In this document: positions 60,317 to 64,000 of the stretch, piece after piece | Layout of the letters: each line of letters begins with the position of its first letter | How positions within the stretch are numbered: the first letter of the stretch is position 1 | From: Begonia masoniana | Lineage: Eukaryota; Streptophyta; Magnoliopsida; Cucurbitales; Begoniaceae | Assembly: GCA_022432975.1 (NCBI GenBank) | Contig: CM039505.1 | Coordinates: 50,923,500 to 50,987,499 of the forward strand | Direction: 5' to 3' | Length of the DNA: 64,000 bases | The notes under the pieces: generated by a model | What the model saw: only the letters and a program-made list of their open reading frames with translations | Told to the model about the DNA's origin: nothing | Databases searched by the model: none | Made by a program: the position numbers and the translations under genes

Positions 60317-61805
60317 TGTTGCGAAAAATCGTGATACGCAAGTGCACGTGTCGCAAAAGTAATAAAGTGTGTGTAAGTACGAATGTCGATCCCACGAGGA
60401 ATAAATATGTTAAATATTGAATATCTAAATTTCAGTTTAATTTGAAAAGAAATAATATGTTTGATGGTTTTGGATTTTTAAACTAAAATAATTCAAATGA
60501 AAATCAATCAACAATTCAAATAAAAGATTCGAATGTAAAAGAGCAAGATTATATGATGAGAAAATCCAGGGTTCCGATTTCACTTAGCTAATCCTATTTA
60601 GTAAACCTAATTCAAGTAATTGAATCCTATTCCGTCGTGTTGATGGTTATTTCACTATGTTGTTTATTAAACTCTCTCAAGTATTAATCAACTTATTCAA
60701 TTGATGTGTTATTACCTCTCGGTCTCTAACCCTACAATCAATTGAATACATGAAGAGCAAGAAATTATATTACCACTCAAACGCCCTAACTATCTCTAAC
60801 CTAAGGTCCTTTTTAAGGTAATCTATTCAGTGCACAGTTAAATTCTCCGCTCTCGCATCCCGAATTAACCCTAATATTCTTAGTTTTGGTGATCAAGCAA
60901 ACCTAAGTATTACGTTCAAAATAGATTACTCAACACAGAAAAGAAACAGGAAATTAAATACTTGAATTAAGAAAAATAAATAATCATAGCAAAGTTAAAT
61001 CGAAACCCTAGAACAGAAAGTTTAGTTCATGATAAAGGCTAAACAAATAACAGTACAGAAGTATTGCATAATTAAATCAAGAAATAAGAAGAAAAATTAT
61101 GAAAATAGCTGATCGCTCCTAAATCGCCCTTCAGTGCTACTCTCTGCCTCTTCTCTCTCTGTCGTCGAATCAGAAGCTGCCGACCCCAGCATCCCCCTAC
61201 AATTTAGGTCTGCTTTAGGTTTTATTGTTTTCTTTCAGCCGATCAATGGTTGAGATTAAGTCTGTCTTCAGGTGAACGGCTCTGATTAAAACAAATCATC
61301 TTTCCAAATTTGTAGATTGATAAGCGATCGATCGCTGATATGTGTAGAGATCGATCGCTGCATCTCTTTTCTTTACTGGCATATGTAGCGATCGATCGCT
61401 GCATCTCTTCAGAGATCGATCGCTGCTTTTTGTAATTGTTTGGAGATCGCTTATTCTTCTTGCTGTTTAGCGATCGATCGCTGGCATGCATGGAGATCGA
61501 TCGCTCATTCTTTTGTTTCTAAAATCCATGGTCTTCAGCGATCGATTACAAGATATGGTGGTTATCGATCGCTGCTTGTCCTCTGCCTTCTACTGGTTCT
61601 CATTTGCTTCTGCTTCTTCTTTTCAGCTTCAGTTTGTTTCTTCTTTCCTTTTCTCTTCAACTTCTTTAGTTCTATCTGATTCCTGTTGTAATTAAAATTT
61701 CTGCACACTTGCACAAAATATATCAAATTCGTTCAAATATTTGAGAAAAACTTATCAAATCAAATATAGAAAGTATAAATAAGTGTGTAAAATACACACT
61801 TATCA
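60317..61805 (-). mobile_element. Solo LTR nested in Cassandra LTR D
   Basis: 1489 bp from TGTTGCG to TTATCA. Its tip 'cgcaagtgcacgtgtcgc...taataaagt...gtcgatcccacgagga' matches the solo LTR at 32714. The flanks differ (gggat / ccttt), so the target duplication is lost together with some Cassandra sequence. No ORF of note. Confidence 0.75.
61323..61573. repeat. Cluster of AGCGATCGATCGCT palindromes
   Basis: Perfect 14-bp palindromes AGCGATCGATCGCT at 61323-61336, 61387-61400 and 61469-61482. Variants with GA for the first GC or a changed edge at 61346, 61411 and 61492; partial ones at 61442, 61537 and 61561. Spacing is irregular (about 20-60 bp). Confidence 0.9.
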
Positions 61806-62734
61806 CCTTTTTTTCCGCGTGGACGCACCGCCATCCGGGTCCGGATCCAGTATACGAGCTAGTCGTGCACATATGGGTCATCACATTGAGAGTTTTGGAT
61901 TGGGTAGAAGTTTTAGGTTGTGAGTTTATTTATGATAAATTCTTGTTTATTGATGGATTTGTTTATCAGTTTATTTTATATTACGATTACAGCATTTGAG
62001 GATATGTATGTGACATGTATTCATGCATCATGATTTTTCAAAGCATAGAAAACGGTTTTATTCATACATTTTCACGTAAACAAGAGCAAAAGAATACAGT
62101 ACAGTAAAATACGTAATAGTTATTGTGGGTAGGGAATTGAGTTTGGTAGTTCCGCCAGAGGAACCGGTTCCGTCAGAGGGACTGTTAGATATGCCACTTC
62201 ACTTCCCCTAGAGTGAGATAGTCGTTCCGCCAGAGGGACAATCAGTTTGGTTATCTCTCCTCTAGAATCAGTACCTCAATAACTCATATCATGCAAGAAA
62301 ATAAAAAATAGATCCAGTTGCATATTTTACAAACAACATAGCATATTCATGAGCATGTATGCATTCTTCTTTACTGACATCACTTGCTGGGCAAGTTTAT
62401 TTTGTGGTGTAGGTGATATTATCACAGGTGAGAACATTGATCCTTAGGTGGATTGATAGTGCAGCTGACGGAGATTGTCCATGGCATGAGCTTGTAGCTG
62501 TTAGGGCGATTTTGACCTGTGGGCAAGTTTGTAGGTATTTTGGCAGATGTGGTTTAAACTTTTGTAAAACACAGATTTGTTTTAAGCGGCAAAGCTAAAA
62601 AAATAGTATTTTTAAGAACATTTTACGCACGTTTTCCACGATGATTTCTAAAAGAAGTTTACACATTTTGATCATTTTTATATAAAGTCTCACGAACAAT
62701 CAGGTTAGTAACGTTTGGATTACGGGGCGTTACA

Positions 62735-62890
62735 ACAACCATTATCAATTCCAGAATGGAAGTGGAAGCAGATTTCTATGGATTTCATTGTGAGACTACC
62801 AAGGACAACGAAAAGATATGATGGCATCTGGGTGATTGTGGATCGATTAACTAAGTCAGCCTACTTTCTACAAATAAAAATGACTTTCAA
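62735..62890 (+). pseudogene. Ty3/gypsy integrase fragment
   Basis: About 50 codons of the gypsy integrase core: IPEWKWKQISMDFIVRLPR, then YDGIWVIVDRLTKSAYFL. No start, and the frame leaves homology at about 62890. A remnant of the element whose LTR is to the left. Confidence 0.8.
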
Positions 62891-64000
62891 TTTTTTGGTT
62901 CGTTAGATACACCGAGTGTGTACCTTCTAATTTGACACTTAAGTGTTAACTTTCATGTATAACTTAATTGATATAATAATGAGTATAAATTATTAAAATA
63001 AGTCATTAATCAATTAATTATTGAACACCGTATCACAATTTACAATATAAAATTAGAAGTAAACTTAATATAAATCTATTAGAAAAAATTGAACAAGAAA
63101 ACCTTAACAACAATAATCGCTTCCCAACTGTAAAGAATGGGTCGGCTCGAGATACGCGGGTCAGTTCTGTTCGGTCCCATCTTAGCCTAAGATGCCATAA
63201 AAATTAATCAGTATTTACATTTTTCTGACATAGAGTTTCCATTTTTCAACTTTTTCCCCACTTCTCGTTCTATTTAATTTTATTTAATATTTTCTGTTTT
63301 ATTTAATTTTATTAGAATTTCCTTAATCGTCAGTATTTATTTGGGATGTAACTCAAAATTAAGAATCTTTTGACATTATTGAAATTTCGTTTTGAAAAAC
63401 TAGGGTTTTTGGTTTCTCTATGGAGATTGTTTGTTTGTTCTTTCTACGTCCCGCTGCGTCACAATTTAAACCAAATGATATTGAACTAATTGATGAAAAT
63501 TAGAACATTGCAAGTGTTTTAGTTTTAGAATAAAACACGAGAAGAATTCTTTACGACATCGGCTTAAAATGAACAATATGTTGCTGGTGTGAGCAAGACG
63601 ATTCACAATCAATTCTAGTTCGTTGACTACAATATCAAGTGTCAATTGACCCAACTTCTTAAGTTTTGCCCTAAAAATTTTATTGCGAGGACTACTCCGC
63701 TCAATCAAAGACGATTACTATGAATTTTACACAAAACGAAACAAACATTTATCGAGCATAATACCATTTTCGAGGGCATAATTTTTACTCTACCCCAAAA
63801 GAAAACTACAAAATTGATCAAAATTTCTTATTTCCAAATTATTATTTTTTATAAATAATAATAATAATTCAAAAGGGTGCATCATATTACTCTTAGTTTA
63901 TAATAAACTTCATTATAAAACACACATTATTACAACGTTTTTACAATAATCAAACCATATAAAAAAAATACTTTATAATTTCTCTTTTTTTTTTTTTTTT
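62891..64000. other. AT-rich end of window, no gene seen
   Basis: Contains the right copy of the dispersed repeat (63099-63210), an (AAT)n tract at about 63855-63870 and a terminal T run. A minus-strand ORF of 80 codons at 63466-63708 has no recognisable domain. Confidence 0.5.

Larger units (their letters stand above)
58710..61885 (-). mobile_element. Cassandra TRIM multimer: four LTRs, three interiors, one TSD
   Basis: Head-to-tail LTR-interior-LTR-interior-LTR-interior-LTR on the minus strand, flanked by a single perfect duplication TTGAG (58705-58709, 61886-61890). LTRs: 58710-59086, 59158-59544, 59611-59987, and 60058-61885 (split by a solo LTR). Interiors are 66-71 bp, each with a tRNA-iMet primer site (minus strand TGGTATYAGAG) next to one LTR and a GA/G-rich polypurine tract next to the other. 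Each LTR has antisense 5S rRNA-like sequence. There is no coding capacity, as expected of Cassandra. Confidence 0.88.
57809..62734 (+). mobile_element. Ty3/gypsy-like LTR hosting a nested Cassandra element
   Basis: Begins TGTAACACCC and ends GGGCGTTACA, with 6-bp inverted tips. It is about 1.7 kb once the Cassandra insert and one TSD copy are removed. The right part ('ttgctgggcaagtttattttg') is typical of gypsy LTR ends. No target duplication is seen. Instead of a primer site, a gypsy integrase fragment follows, so the element is rearranged. Confidence 0.5.

Noticed and set aside
58930..60334. Long ORFs of up to 231 codons across the Cassandra array
   Set aside because: They run through LTRs and interiors in both strands because the repeats lack stops; Cassandra is non-coding.
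61243..61695. Short ORFs across the palindrome cluster
   Set aside because: They arise from the repeated CGATCGATCG words; their translations are repetitive (RS/DR-rich) without homology.

Overview
The window is nuclear DNA of a flowering plant, most likely a eudicot. Coding exons are split by AT-rich GT-AG introns, and most of the intergenic DNA is LTR retrotransposon, TRIM and endogenous pararetrovirus sequence. Species cannot be fixed from sequence alone. One 100-base N run (19046-19145) marks an assembly gap.

Genes, left to right: a DONSON-like replication-fork protein (+, 14 coding exons, 3345-8008); a GTD-binding/DUF593 myosin-binding (MyoB-type) protein (-, 8924-10956), convergent with it; an SPX-RING E3 ligase of the NLA/BAH1 type (-, 13250-16729) with one GC-AG intron and an old LTR inside its first intron; actin (-, 21433-23101) with a leader intron; a Nudix hydrolase 23-like chloroplast pyrophosphatase (+, 50603-53508); and an intronless L-type lectin receptor kinase (+, 54493-56453) split by a one-base frameshift just after its membrane segment. 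These are independent housekeeping, signalling and stress genes, not a cluster.

Between actin and the Nudix gene, about 25.7-50.3 kb is a mobile-element block. Its left part (25.8-36.5 kb) is a mosaic of degraded Caulimoviridae-like endogenous pararetrovirus pieces in alternating orientation (+,-,+,-). It holds a movement-protein ORF, a broken protease/RT/RNase H region, a downstream Arg-Gly-rich ORF and a 35S-type promoter with direct repeats. The last two pieces form a long inverted repeat. One arm is split by a 2.4 kb insertion (candidate 5-bp TSD CTGAC), which itself contains a 1.42 kb solo LTR with a perfect TSD (TGAGT). Its right part is a full-length 12.3 kb Ty1/copia element of Sirevirus type (37474-49804, TSD CGACC) with almost identical 1.52 kb LTRs. 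It carries several polypurine tracts, an extra 783-aa ORF after RNase H, and a suspicious 1.5 kb internal duplication that looks like assembly noise.

The right end (57.8-62.9 kb) is a three-level nest. A Ty3/gypsy-like LTR (TGTAAC...GTTACA) contains a Cassandra TRIM multimer: four LTRs bearing antisense 5S rRNA-like sequence, three internal domains, and one TSD (TTGAG). The last Cassandra LTR contains a 1.49 kb solo LTR that carries a striking cluster of AGCGATCGATCGCT palindromes. A second, diverged Cassandra LTR lies at the left end (249-625).

The most unusual signals are the Cassandra multimer and its nesting, the palindrome cluster, the array of 20 same-strand CCGAT cores in the Sirevirus LTRs, and the pararetroviral inverted repeat with duplicated promoter units.
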